DNA of 32,167 nucleotides from a virus. How positions within the stretch are numbered: the first letter of the stretch is position 1; every line of letters begins with the position of its first letter. Below, one piece after another: positions 1 through 8,500 of the stretch. The DNA is taken from the IMG/VR virus record IMGVR_UViG_3300008963_000017, positions 1-32,167 of that record; one strand, written 5' to 3'. A model generated the notes under the pieces. It did no database searches. It was not told the DNA's origin and saw only the letters and a list, made by a program, of their open reading frames with translations. The translations under genes were made by a program, and so were the position numbers.

Positions 1-8
1 AAGTTATT

Positions 9-17
9 GTATTTATT
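9..17 (-). promoter_or_regulatory. Possible outward-facing late promoter motif
   Basis: Read on the minus strand this is AATAAATAC, letter for letter the motif found in front of the gp6-like gene (5481-5489). It resembles the T4 late promoter consensus TATAAATA. It would direct transcription leftward out of the window. No gene on that side is visible, so this is suggestive only; a 9-base AT-rich match can arise by chance. Confidence 0.25.
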
Positions 18-42
18 ATAAAGTATGCAGTTAATTTTGTCA

Positions 43-51
43 ACTAAATAC
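43..51 (+). promoter_or_regulatory. Late-promoter-like motif upstream of the baseplate genes
   Basis: ACTAAATAC resembles the T4 late promoter TATAAATA and shares the TAAATAC core with motifs at 5481-5489 and 24877-24885. It ends 16 bases before the start codon at 68, leaving a short leader that contains the ribosome binding site AAGGAG at 55-60, seven bases before the ATG. That arrangement fits a late transcript starting just after the motif. Confidence 0.45.
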
Positions 52-67
52 TGCAAGGAGAAACAGT

Positions 68-829
68 ATGGTTGCAGAAGCAATAGGCGGTATCGCTAAC
101 AGTGCCAAAAAAGCAGTAGGAAACCTCGTTCCTGATCCGCTTAAAGACCTATTTGGAGGGTTGCCTACAGACGGGCTTCCTGAACAGAGTTCGGTAGTGG
201 AAGGCACTTTTAACGATGACGCAATTGACTGGAGGGTAAAACTAAGCATTCCTTCTAATTATGAAGACTTTGCAGACGGCGAAGCAAACATTATTCAACC
301 TCTCATTGATACAGGTGGTTTGGTTTTTCCGTACACACCTAATATTTACATCGCTTACAGTGCAAGCTATGACAAGCTGACGCCCACCCACTCCAATTAT
401 CCTTTTCCCATTTACCAAAACAGTTCTGTAGATCAGTTTGTTATTACTGGGACATTTACTGTTGAAAATGCTTCAGAAGGAGCTTATTGGATTGCTGCTA
501 ATCAGTTTTTGAGATCGGTAACCAAAATGGCATATGGACAAAGTTCAAATCCAGGATCTCCTCCTCCGGTTTTAAAACTTAATGGATACGGCGACTTTAT
601 TTTCAAAGATGTTCCGGTAGTAGTAGAACAGTATACAATTACTCTACCCGAAGATGTTGATTACATACAGGTTCCTATAGGGGCAAACGGTTCGTATGTG
701 CCTACAAGATCAGAAGTTTCTCTCACAGTCTTCCCGACCTATAGCAGAGACTCAGTAAACCAATTTAACCTTGACAAGTTTGTGAGAGGAGACTATGTTC
801 TGCAAGGCGGCGGAGGTAAGTACATCTAA
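68..829 (+). CDS. Baseplate tail tube cap protein (gp48/gp54-like)
   Basis: Likely the protein that joins the baseplate hub to the first ring of the tail tube, the place held in T4 by gp48 and gp54. Residues 1-30 form a small-residue-rich, amphipathic helix-like start. The rest is beta-rich and resembles a tube-protein fold, with the marine T4-like signature from about residue 150 to the end: TKMAYGQ, PPPVLKLNGYG, VPVVVEQYTITLPEDVDYI, YVPTRSEV and a final YSRD-F-L-F-G segment. At 253 aa it is shorter than T4 gp48 or gp54. It has a strong ribosome binding site (AAGGAG, 55-60), and its stop codon overlaps the next ATG by one base, so it is probably translationally coupled to the gp53-like gene. 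The family is fairly secure; choosing between gp48 and gp54 is not possible by eye. Confidence 0.72.
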   Translation: MVAEAIGGIANSAKKAVGNLVPDPLKDLFGGLPTDGLPEQSSVVEGTFNDDAIDWRVKLSIPSNYEDFADGEANIIQPLIDTGGLVFPYTPNIYIAYSASYDKLTPTHSNYPFPIYQNSSVDQFVITGTFTVENASEGAYWIAANQFLRSVTKMAYGQSSNPGSPPPVLKLNGYGDFIFKDVPVVVEQYTITLPEDVDYIQVPIGANGSYVPTRSEVSLTVFPTYSRDSVNQFNLDKFVRGDYVLQGGGGKYI

Positions 830-1131
830 TGGCAGAATATAATACAAGTTCTCCGTGGTTCCAAACAGAAATTATAGAAGGTCAATATCTTGATTTGCTA
901 AGGATACGGCCTATTCCAGCAAGTTCAGACGATATTCAGTACACAATCGAACCGCAATTTACATATAGACCTGACCTGCTCGCCTATGGTTTATACGGAA
1001 ATCACAAGCTTTGGTGGGTGTTTGCACAGAGAAATATGAATATAATCAAAGATCCTGTATATGATATCAAACCAGGTGTTGAAATCTATCTTCCTCAGGG
1101 CCCACGCATGAGAGACATTCTAGGAGCATAA
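829..1131 (+). CDS. 53: Baseplate wedge protein gp53-like, LysM-like
   Basis: A 100-aa protein matching the small wedge protein gp53, which links neighbouring wedges during baseplate assembly. Residues 42-90 have the LysM-like layout: RPDLLAYGLYGNHKLWWVFA, then N-I-DP, then KPGVEIYLP, the usual closing strand of such domains. In T4 gp53 (196 aa) a LysM-like domain is also present, so this is close to a core-only version. The start ATG overlaps the stop of the preceding gene (TAATG), with GGAGG at 812-816 as the ribosome binding site. Here the LysM-like fold is expected to bind protein neighbours rather than peptidoglycan; that is inference from the T4 case. Confidence 0.78.
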   Translation: MAEYNTSSPWFQTEIIEGQYLDLLRIRPIPASSDDIQYTIEPQFTYRPDLLAYGLYGNHKLWWVFAQRNMNIIKDPVYDIKPGVEIYLPQGPRMRDILGA

Positions 1132-3387
1132 ATGGCATCATCTGATATTAGAGTAGGACCAAGAAGTACTAGCCTCGGGCCCGCTGGAGTGTTAGATTCG
1201 GTAGTCGACGAAGCACAAGAGGGTTCTGCTTCTTCTTCTTCTCAAGGAAGCGGCCGGTTCTATAACAATGTTCTGTCAGAATATGCTTCTTATAGCTGTC
1301 TTATAACTTTTGGCGTATTGACAGATAGAGAAGTTAACGATCCTGCAAATACATATAGGCAGAACGGGCCTGAAAGAATTATTGCAAAATCTGCAGGATC
1401 CGATTCTAGACAGGTTCCGACGTTATACGAACAAGAACTTGGGATTACCGCTGAGTATTTTATAGATAATTTAGAAATCACATCCGTGCTGGTTCCAACT
1501 GGACAAACCAGGCAGACAAATTCTAATATCATGACTTTTTCTATAAAAGAGCCTTATTCTATGGGTCTATTACTAGAAACTCTTGCAGCAACCGCGCAAG
1601 ATGCTTATCCTGATCGTGCACCTGATGGAAATTTTACTGTATCATATATAGATGTCCCATATCTACTCATGATAGAGTTTGTAGGCTGGAACGACGACGG
1701 TGAATATGTAAAAATACCAAATACTACAAGATTTATTCCTATGCGCCTGACTAATTTAGATTTTACTGTAGATGCTGGTGGCGCCGCTTATAATTGTAGG
1801 GGAGTTGTATGGAATGAAATAGCTTTACTAGATGAGGTACAACGAGTAGAACAAGATATACAAATAGAAGGCACAACAGTGGCCGAATTCCTTCAATCTA
1901 GTGAAGACAATGACAGATCAAGCCTGACCTCGATTTTGAATCAAGTTGAAGAATCTGAAAAACAAGCCCAAAATAAACCTCAGCCGGATCAATATATCAT
2001 TGCATTTCCTAAAGATGGCGCAGCGTTGTCAGCAGAGATTAGACAAACTGAATCGACAAATCAAGGAGCTACTACACCTGGCAATGATCCTGCCCAAACA
2101 ACAGTTTCTTCCGACACAGATGTTACTCTTGATCAAATCAAAGACATAGTAACGAATCCTCAAAATATTAACGAAATAGGACAAGCTAAACTTTCCAAAA
2201 GTGCGTTTGATGCAGGATCAAAGTTTATGGGAATAGCGGATGATGATACCTTAGAAACTACTAATGACGGAACTAAATTTTTTATTAGAAATTCTTTTCA
2301 GGTAAGAGAAGATTTTAATTCTATTTCTTTAATGCGTGGGATCCGTATTCAAGATATTATCGAAAACCTAATACTAATGTCAGAATATGGAGAACAGTTT
2401 GTAACAGCAGACTCGGACGATAAAGGCAAAAAGAAATACTGGCGAATAGAAACGGATGTTTATACCCAGGCAAATCAAGAAAATTATACCAAACGCCAGC
2501 GTTCTGCGAAAATATATGTATTTAAGGTTCTAGTTTATCGTGTAAGTGAGTATCATTTTAATCATACATCTACAACAACAAAAGGCATAGAATCATTAAA
2601 AGCATCGATACCTAAGAAATATGACTACATATATACAGGAAAGAATGATGATATAATTAATTTCGACCTAACATTTAATACTTCTTTTTATGCAGGAATT
2701 GCTCGAGATCAAGGCACGACAAGACAAGATTCGGTAGTACGGAGAGATACCGAGTCAGAATCAGTTCGAACACTTGGCGAGGGCACGCAGCAAACAGGAG
2801 AAGCTACTGTACCACTTGAATCAGTAAGCACGACGACAAGCCCAACTGGAGGGTCGGGCAGTATAGAACAAAGCAATCTTAATAATATCGCGCGTTTTTA
2901 CAATGATGTTATCCTAAACTCATCAGCTGATTTGATAGTTGTAGATTTAGAAATTTGGGGCGATCCTTACTATTTTTCAGATAGCGGCATAGGTAATTAT
3001 ACAGCTAAACCAGATCCCGAACAGCCGCAAACTATGGCCAATAAAACAATTTCCTATCAAAATAACGAGCCTTATCTTTTGTTAAATTTTGCAACACCTA
3101 TTGATTACGATCAAAGTGATAATACCGAATCTTATGGAGAAATGATGTTTCCAGGCACAAAGAACAAACCTGTTAGACAATTTAGTGGAGTATATAGAAT
3201 TCACACTATGACAACTACTATTTCGCAAAACAAGTTTACTCAAATTCTAAAACTTACTAGAGTTAGAAACCAACAAGGCACTGCAGCAGGAGATTCTCTA
3301 ACTGAGGAAGGCAGCACTGATAATCTTAGTTTATTTGCTCAATCGCTTTATGGATGGCAAGCATCTGCCCAAGGTGGTAACGAGTGA
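1132..3387 (+). CDS. Putative baseplate hub protein (gp27-position structural protein)
   Basis: A 751-aa virion protein lying between gp53-like and gp5-like genes, where a hub partner of gp5 would be expected. Three ordered parts can be seen. Residues about 45-260 hold SYSCLITFGVLTDREVND, an IKEPYSMGLLLETL helix and a beta-rich stretch ending CRGVVWNEIALLDEVQ. Residues about 260-340 are a Gln/Ser/Thr-rich linker. Residues about 380-530 hold a second folded part with KIYVFKVLVYRV and YDYIYTGKNDDIINFDL. A second polar linker (about 530-580) precedes a C-terminal part containing VDLEIWGDPYYFSDSGIGNY and a closing SGVYRIHTMTTTISQNKFTQ segment, typical of tube-like hub domains. The start follows AGGAG at 1122-1126. 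A role as gp27 equivalent is inferred from position and beta-rich layout; sequence similarity to T4 gp27 itself is not obvious. Confidence 0.6.
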   Translation: MASSDIRVGPRSTSLGPAGVLDSVVDEAQEGSASSSSQGSGRFYNNVLSEYASYSCLITFGVLTDREVNDPANTYRQNGPERIIAKSAGSDSRQVPTLYEQELGITAEYFIDNLEITSVLVPTGQTRQTNSNIMTFSIKEPYSMGLLLETLAATAQDAYPDRAPDGNFTVSYIDVPYLLMIEFVGWNDDGEYVKIPNTTRFIPMRLTNLDFTVDAGGAAYNCRGVVWNEIALLDEVQRVEQDIQIEGTTVAEFLQSSEDNDRSSLTSILNQVEESEKQAQNKPQPDQYIIAFPKDGAALSAEIRQTESTNQGATTPGNDPAQTTVSSDTDVTLDQIKDIVTNPQNINEIGQAKLSKSAFDAGSKFMGIADDDTLETTNDGTKFFIRNSFQVREDFNSISLMRGIRIQDIIENLILMSEYGEQFVTADSDDKGKKKYWRIETDVYTQANQENYTKRQRSAKIYVFKVLVYRVSEYHFNHTSTTTKGIESLKASIPKKYDYIYTGKNDDIINFDLTFNTSFYAGIARDQGTTRQDSVVRRDTESESVRTLGEGTQQTGEATVPLESVSTTTSPTGGSGSIEQSNLNNIARFYNDVILNSSADLIVVDLEIWGDPYYFSDSGIGNYTAKPDPEQPQTMANKTISYQNNEPYLLLNFATPIDYDQSDNTESYGEMMFPGTKNKPVRQFSGVYRIHTMTTTISQNKFTQILKLTRVRNQQGTAAGDSLTEEGSTDNLSLFAQSLYGWQASAQGGNE

Positions 3388-4994
3388 AAGATTGGGTTAA
3401 TACTAATACCGGTAGTTATAAACGTTCGCCTTACAGCCTTGTAGATAATACCTGGAACCCTGGACCTTATCTCGCAGTTGTAAGGAACCACCTTGATCCG
3501 CAATTTCAGGGCAGAATTGCAGTTGAATTCTTGTATAAAACCTCTGTCGGCAACCTTCCAAAAAATGAAGCCGGCCAAGTGATTTGTACCTATCTATCTC
3601 CATTTTACGGTACTACTCCATTTGAAGGCACAAGTGACAATGACTCTCATGAGTATAGTCAAAAATCCTACGGAATGTGGTTTGTTCCGCCAGATGTAGG
3701 TACCAAGGTTTTGGTTATTATAGGCGAAGGAGATCGGCCTTACTGGATTGGCTGTGTAATAGACGAAGATGTAAACTTTATGTTGCCTGGCAATGATGTT
3801 TCAACTACTTACAACAACGAAAACAGTGACAAAAAACTGCCCGTCGGTGAATACAATCGTAAACAGGACTTTACAGGTAGAGATTCTACAAAATATACAA
3901 AGCCTGTCAACAATGATCTGCAGCGCGTATTAGAAGAACAAGGGCTGCTTTCGGACTCCACTCGCGGTACAACTACTAGTTCTGCTAGGCGAGAAGTACC
4001 TAGCAGTGTATTTGGCATTTCAACTCCGGGGCCCCAAGACAAGCGCCCGGACGCACCTTCAGCAAAATATCAGGGAGTAGATTACTATCATAATCGTCTT
4101 GGGGGTAGCTCGATTGTAATGGACGACGGCGACAGTTCTTTTTTAAGGAAGACGTCTGCTTCAAACGGTCCTCCTGAGTATTCAGACCTAAATCAATCTC
4201 CGCCAGAGTCCGGCGGTGATGTAACAATACCCCACAATGAAATGCTGCGTTTAAAAACACGCACTGGTCATCAGATACTAATGCATAATGCAGAAGACCT
4301 TATCTACATAGGAAATGCCAAAGGCACTGCCTGGGTAGAATTGACATCTAACGGAAAAATAGATATCTATTCAGAAGATTCAATATCAGTGCATACAGCA
4401 GCAGATTTTAATTTCAAAGCAGATAATGACATAAATTTTGAAGCGGGTAGAGATTTTAATGTTAAAACTGGAAGAGATGTGCATCTAGAATCTGCAGCTA
4501 GTACAAAAATTCTTGTAGGAAAAAACAGTAGAATCACTACCAAAGGGCAAACGGATATAAACACAAGTGGTAGTATAAACATAGAATCAGGTGCCGGATC
4601 AACAAATATTCTATCAAATCTAGACAATAACTTTACGGCTAATCGCAATATCAACATTCTAGCACAAGAGCCCGACGAAGAAGAATTTAACCTTGTAAGC
4701 ATTAACGGTCAAAACACACTCAGAGCCACGAGTGCGTCTACGCAAGGAAGTTTTCAGCAATGGCCATTGCCAGGAAATCCCACATCAGCCAATAAAGATC
4801 CTGATCCGATATCTAGTATTTTGCGCAGAGTTCCGCAGCACGAACCGTGGCTGCATCACGAAAACCTCAATCCAGCCTATTACACAAATATCGAAACAGA
4901 TATCAAAAAACAAGTAGAAGGTGCTTTAGACCCTGATCCTCCGAAGACAGCTTCTCTGAGTTCAACAGCTGATACCTTTAGAAAAGGCAGTTAG
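3384..4994 (+). CDS. 5: Baseplate hub/needle protein gp5-like, without lysozyme domain
   Basis: A gp5/VgrG-type hub protein that would form the trimeric needle under the tail tube. Residues about 25-136 are an OB-fold (PYLAVVRNHLDPQFQGRIAV to YWIGCVIDEDVNFMLPG). Residues about 140-290 are a flexible, polar region with TTTSSARREVPSSVFGISTPG. Residues about 296-330 (LRLKTRTGHQILMHN) lead into a repetitive stretch at about 319-427 with short alternating strands (DINFEAGRDFNVKTGRDVHL and similar), which reads as the triple beta-helix spike. T4 gp5 is 575 aa with a lysozyme domain between OB-fold and helix; this protein is 536 aa and no lysozyme catalytic segment is present. The start is GTG, inside a four-base GTGA overlap with the preceding stop, pointing to translational coupling. 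The last 100 residues are Pro-rich and unassigned. Confidence 0.82.
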   Translation: MKDWVNTNTGSYKRSPYSLVDNTWNPGPYLAVVRNHLDPQFQGRIAVEFLYKTSVGNLPKNEAGQVICTYLSPFYGTTPFEGTSDNDSHEYSQKSYGMWFVPPDVGTKVLVIIGEGDRPYWIGCVIDEDVNFMLPGNDVSTTYNNENSDKKLPVGEYNRKQDFTGRDSTKYTKPVNNDLQRVLEEQGLLSDSTRGTTTSSARREVPSSVFGISTPGPQDKRPDAPSAKYQGVDYYHNRLGGSSIVMDDGDSSFLRKTSASNGPPEYSDLNQSPPESGGDVTIPHNEMLRLKTRTGHQILMHNAEDLIYIGNAKGTAWVELTSNGKIDIYSEDSISVHTAADFNFKADNDINFEAGRDFNVKTGRDVHLESAASTKILVGKNSRITTKGQTDINTSGSINIESGAGSTNILSNLDNNFTANRNINILAQEPDEEEFNLVSINGQNTLRATSASTQGSFQQWPLPGNPTSANKDPDPISSILRRVPQHEPWLHHENLNPAYYTNIETDIKKQVEGALDPDPPKTASLSSTADTFRKGS

Positions 4995-5012
4995 TGGAAG
5001 GTTAAATACATT

Positions 5013-5456
5013 ATGTCTTCAACAGAAAAAAACATATACAAACAGGTAAATGTGCCTACTAGCCACCAGCCTAGGCCTAACATTGAAAGTCGTGCGTACC
5101 GAGGAATTTCCACTGTAGATCCCGATGCAAACAATTGGGTATTGTATGATATTTCTCTTATCAAACAGGACCTACTAAATCACTTTAATATTCAAAAAGG
5201 AGAAAAGTTAAGCGACCCTAATTTCGGCACCATAATTTGGAGTGCCATTTACGAGCCGCTTACCGACATAGTCAAAGACGCAATAGTTAATGACGTTACA
5301 AGAATTGTTAACTATGATCCTAGAGTAAACGCAGAAAGCATTATAGTAGATCAATACGACAAAGGCATACAGGTTGAATGTACTTTGAGATATTTGAAGT
5401 ATAATATTTCCGAGTCCTTGAGAATTGCATTCGACGAAAATGCAGGAATTCTATAG
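5013..5456 (+). CDS. 25: Baseplate wedge protein gp25-like
   Basis: A 147-aa gp25/GPW-family wedge protein (T4 gp25 is 132 aa); this family is where sheath assembly begins on the baseplate. The first 45 residues are a polar arm. The core runs from about residue 48: LIKQDLLNHFNIQKGEKL, then DPNFGTIIWSAIYEPLTD, matching the T4 layout DPEFG...PLTAD, then VTRIVNYDPRVN, where D102-P103-R104 replaces the EPR triplet typical of gp25 and type VI TssE proteins. The C-terminal strands (VECTLRYLKYNISESLRIAF) complete the fold. The likely ribosome binding site GGAAGG (4996-5001) overlaps a promoter-like TTAAATAC. The gene lies between gp5-like and gp6-like genes, as in related phages. Confidence 0.88.
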   Translation: MSSTEKNIYKQVNVPTSHQPRPNIESRAYRGISTVDPDANNWVLYDISLIKQDLLNHFNIQKGEKLSDPNFGTIIWSAIYEPLTDIVKDAIVNDVTRIVNYDPRVNAESIIVDQYDKGIQVECTLRYLKYNISESLRIAFDENAGIL

Positions 5457-5480
5457 TAAACGTGCCAGTTAACTCTTTAA

Positions 5481-5489
5481 AATAAATAC
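5481..5489 (+). promoter_or_regulatory. Late-promoter-like motif upstream of gp6-like gene
   Basis: AATAAATAC matches the T4 late promoter TATAAATA except at the first base and has the TAAATAC core seen at 43-51 and 24877-24885. It lies in the 53-base gap between the gp25-like and gp6-like genes and ends 20 bases before the ATG at 5510. AGGA at 5499-5502 follows as ribosome binding site. It would open a transcription unit covering gp6 and the giant gene. Confidence 0.55.
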
Positions 5490-5509
5490 GCTTATAATAG
5501 GAAAAACAA

Positions 5510-8500
5510 ATGTCTATAAGCAACAGACAAAATAGACTGTTAGTATCAGAAGACTGGAAAAGAGTTTATCAATCTTTCAGAAATGCTGAATTTCAGTCGT
5601 ATGATTTCGACAACTTAAGAAGGACTATGATAAACTATCTTCGGGAAAATTATCCTGAAGATTTCAACGACTACATAGAATCTTCTGAATACCTTGCACT
5701 AATAGACATGATGGCTTTTCTAGGCCAAAATATTGCGTTTAGGATAGACCTTAATGCTAGAGAGAACTATCTAGAACTGGCAGAAAGAAGAGAATCAGTC
5801 CTAAGACTAGCAAGATTGCTAAGTTATAATCCTAAGAGGAACCAAGCTGCTAATGGTTTGATGAAAATGGATTCTGTGTCTACCACAGAATCTGTTCGCG
5901 ACTCGAATGGTATAAATCTAGCAAGCCAGTCAATTGTATGGAACGATCCTTCAAACACAAACTGGAATGAACAATTTCAAAGAGTTCTAAACGCTGCTCT
6001 TCCTAACAACGGAAAAATCGGAAATCCAGAAAAAGCAAATAGAATAAACGGAGTTCCTACAGAACAGTATAAACTGAATGGTGCTAGTGATGCTGTACCA
6101 ACATTTAGTTTCACAAAAAATGTTGACGGACGGTCTCTTTTGTTCGAAGTTGTTTCTACAAGTATTCAAGACAACGCAATCTCTGAAGAAGCGCCGCTTC
6201 CCGGCAACAATTTTGGATTTCTCTTTAGAAATGACGGACAGGGACCAGCTAGTACAAATACAGGCTATTTCTGTCACTTTAGACAAGGATCTCTTGATCT
6301 TGGAGATTTTTCTATTGCAAATCCTAGTACAAACCAAATAGCTGCGATTGACTCTACAAATATAAACAACTCAGATGTTTGGCTTTATACTTTAGATGAA
6401 AACGGCAGTGAACAAGAGTTGTGGACCAAGGTAGAAGCTGTTGAAGGCAACAATGTTATCTATAACAGCGTTTCAAATGATCAAAGAAACATCTATTCAG
6501 TGTTAACCAGGGTAGACGATAGAATTAGTCTTATTTTTGCTGATGGCACTTTTGGCAATTTACCCGAAGGCAGCTTTAGAGTGTATTATAGGACCTCGGC
6601 AAGTTCACGTATCTTGATAAAACCTAGAGACATGAGAAATATAGCTGTAAGCATACCGTATATTTCTTCTAGCGGTAAAGCCGAAACTCTCACAATTACT
6701 CTTTCGCTTAAGTATTCCGTTGACAATGCAACACCATCTGAAACAAACGAAAGCATTCGGATAAATGCACCTTCTACCTATTATACTCAAAACAGAATGA
6801 TAACAGGTGAGGATTATCAGGTTGCTCCTCTCAGTCTTAACCAAGAAATAGTAAAGGTAAAATCAGTTAACAGATCTTCTAGTGGCATTTCAAGAAACTT
6901 CGATCTGCTGGATCCAAGCGGCAAATATAGCTCTACAAATATCTTTGCAAAAGACGGTGCTTTGTATAAAGAATTTGTTGACGAAAAGATTGAGTTTTCG
7001 TTTTCTAGTCTCACCGAAATTGAAGGCATTATATTAAATCGAATAGAGCCAATTTTTGAAGACAAAAGTGTATCTAACTTTTACTTTGATCGCTTTCCTC
7101 GTGTTATTGTGCGAGACTTGAATAATACATGGCAAGAAGAAATCAATCAAACAAATTCAAATTCTGGTTATCTTATAAATGCAGGCGGAAACAGAGCAAA
7201 CATAGCAGATTTTTCCTCTTCCAATATTAAATTTGTTAAGGAAAATTCACTGTTAAAATACGAAGCACCGCAAGGTTTTCACTTCATGGATGACGGAACA
7301 CTTATGCAAGGCCCAGCTGATCATCCTGGATCTACCACAGCTATTTGGACAAAAGTTCTTATTGCAGCAAACGACGGGACAGAAACTCAGGACAGCGGAG
7401 CAGGCGCTATTGTTTTAAATGACAAAGTTCCTACAGGTGCTGTGTTAGCAGAAATTATAACACCTTTGCCTAACAGCCTTACAGATGATGTTAGAGGACA
7501 GGCAATAGACCAAATATTTTCTTTTAGAACATTTGGCATAAGATATGACAGAGACATAGGCGAGTGGCAAATTATCACAGAAAACAATTTAGATCTTACT
7601 TCTGATTTTTCTACTGGCAAAACAGGTGATACTACAGATAATAGATTAGACGCAAGCTGGTTTGTTGCATTTGAAACAAGCGGCGATAATTACACAGTTA
7701 CCTATAGGACTCTCAAATATGTTTTTGAATCTGATAAAGAAGTTAGATTCTATTATGACAGTTCTGACAATGTATTTGATGTGCCGACCGGTAAAACCAT
7801 ACAAGATACTATCAGTGTTTTGAATATCAATACCAGACCAGACAGTCGTGAACCTCTCAATCAGAATTTTGATTGGGAAATTGTAAAAGAATACAGAGAC
7901 ACACTGGGATATATTGATTCCAAAAAAATAGAAGTTTCATTTTTTGATTCAGACTCAGACGGCATAATTGATAATCCAGACATCTTTCAACAGCTGGTTC
8001 AAGAATCTGTTAATACAAAAGACAAACTGGTGTTTTTACAATCTATAAGAACAAATGACGGAGTGAATGATTTTGTTTATGTTTCATCTGAAGATCTTAA
8101 CCTGACAGTTTTTGATCAAAAAACTGACTTTGAAAGATTACCAAAAAGTCAATTTGAAGACGGAGAACTTTTCTACTTCTTGACAGAAGATATCTTTGAA
8201 GATATTAACACTGCAACCGGGACTACCCAAATCAATGCAAATTATAGAGCAAGAATAGGCAGAGACGGACTGAGATTTAGATATTTCCATTCAGCAGATC
8301 AAAATGCAAGAATTGATCCAGGAGTTTCTAACATAATTGATATTTTCTTGTTAACAAGGGGATATGATTCTGAATTTAGAGATTGGTTGAGCGGAGAACG
8401 CGACATAAAACCGCTGCCTCCTAGCAATGACAGTTTGTTTACAAGCTTTGGACAGGACCTCAATAAAATTAAATCAATCAGCGATGACATCATTTATCAT

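Noticed and set aside
1946-2149. Plus-strand 67-codon frame inside the hub-like gene
   Set aside because: Frame-shifted shadow of the polar linker of the 751-aa protein.
4367-4702. Minus-strand open frame of 111 codons inside the gp5-like gene
   Set aside because: It lies wholly opposite the beta-helix repeat coding region, has no good ribosome binding site, and all other genes here are on the + strand. Shadow frame.
5001-5009. GTTAAATAC, a late-promoter-like motif in front of gp25
   Set aside because: It ends only three bases before the ATG. A transcript starting after it would lack the GGAAGG ribosome binding site, so it is more likely chance or leader sequence.
5457-5509. Terminator hairpin between gp25 and gp6
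   Set aside because: No convincing stem followed by a T run was seen here or in the other short gaps (24882-24904, 29473-29494).
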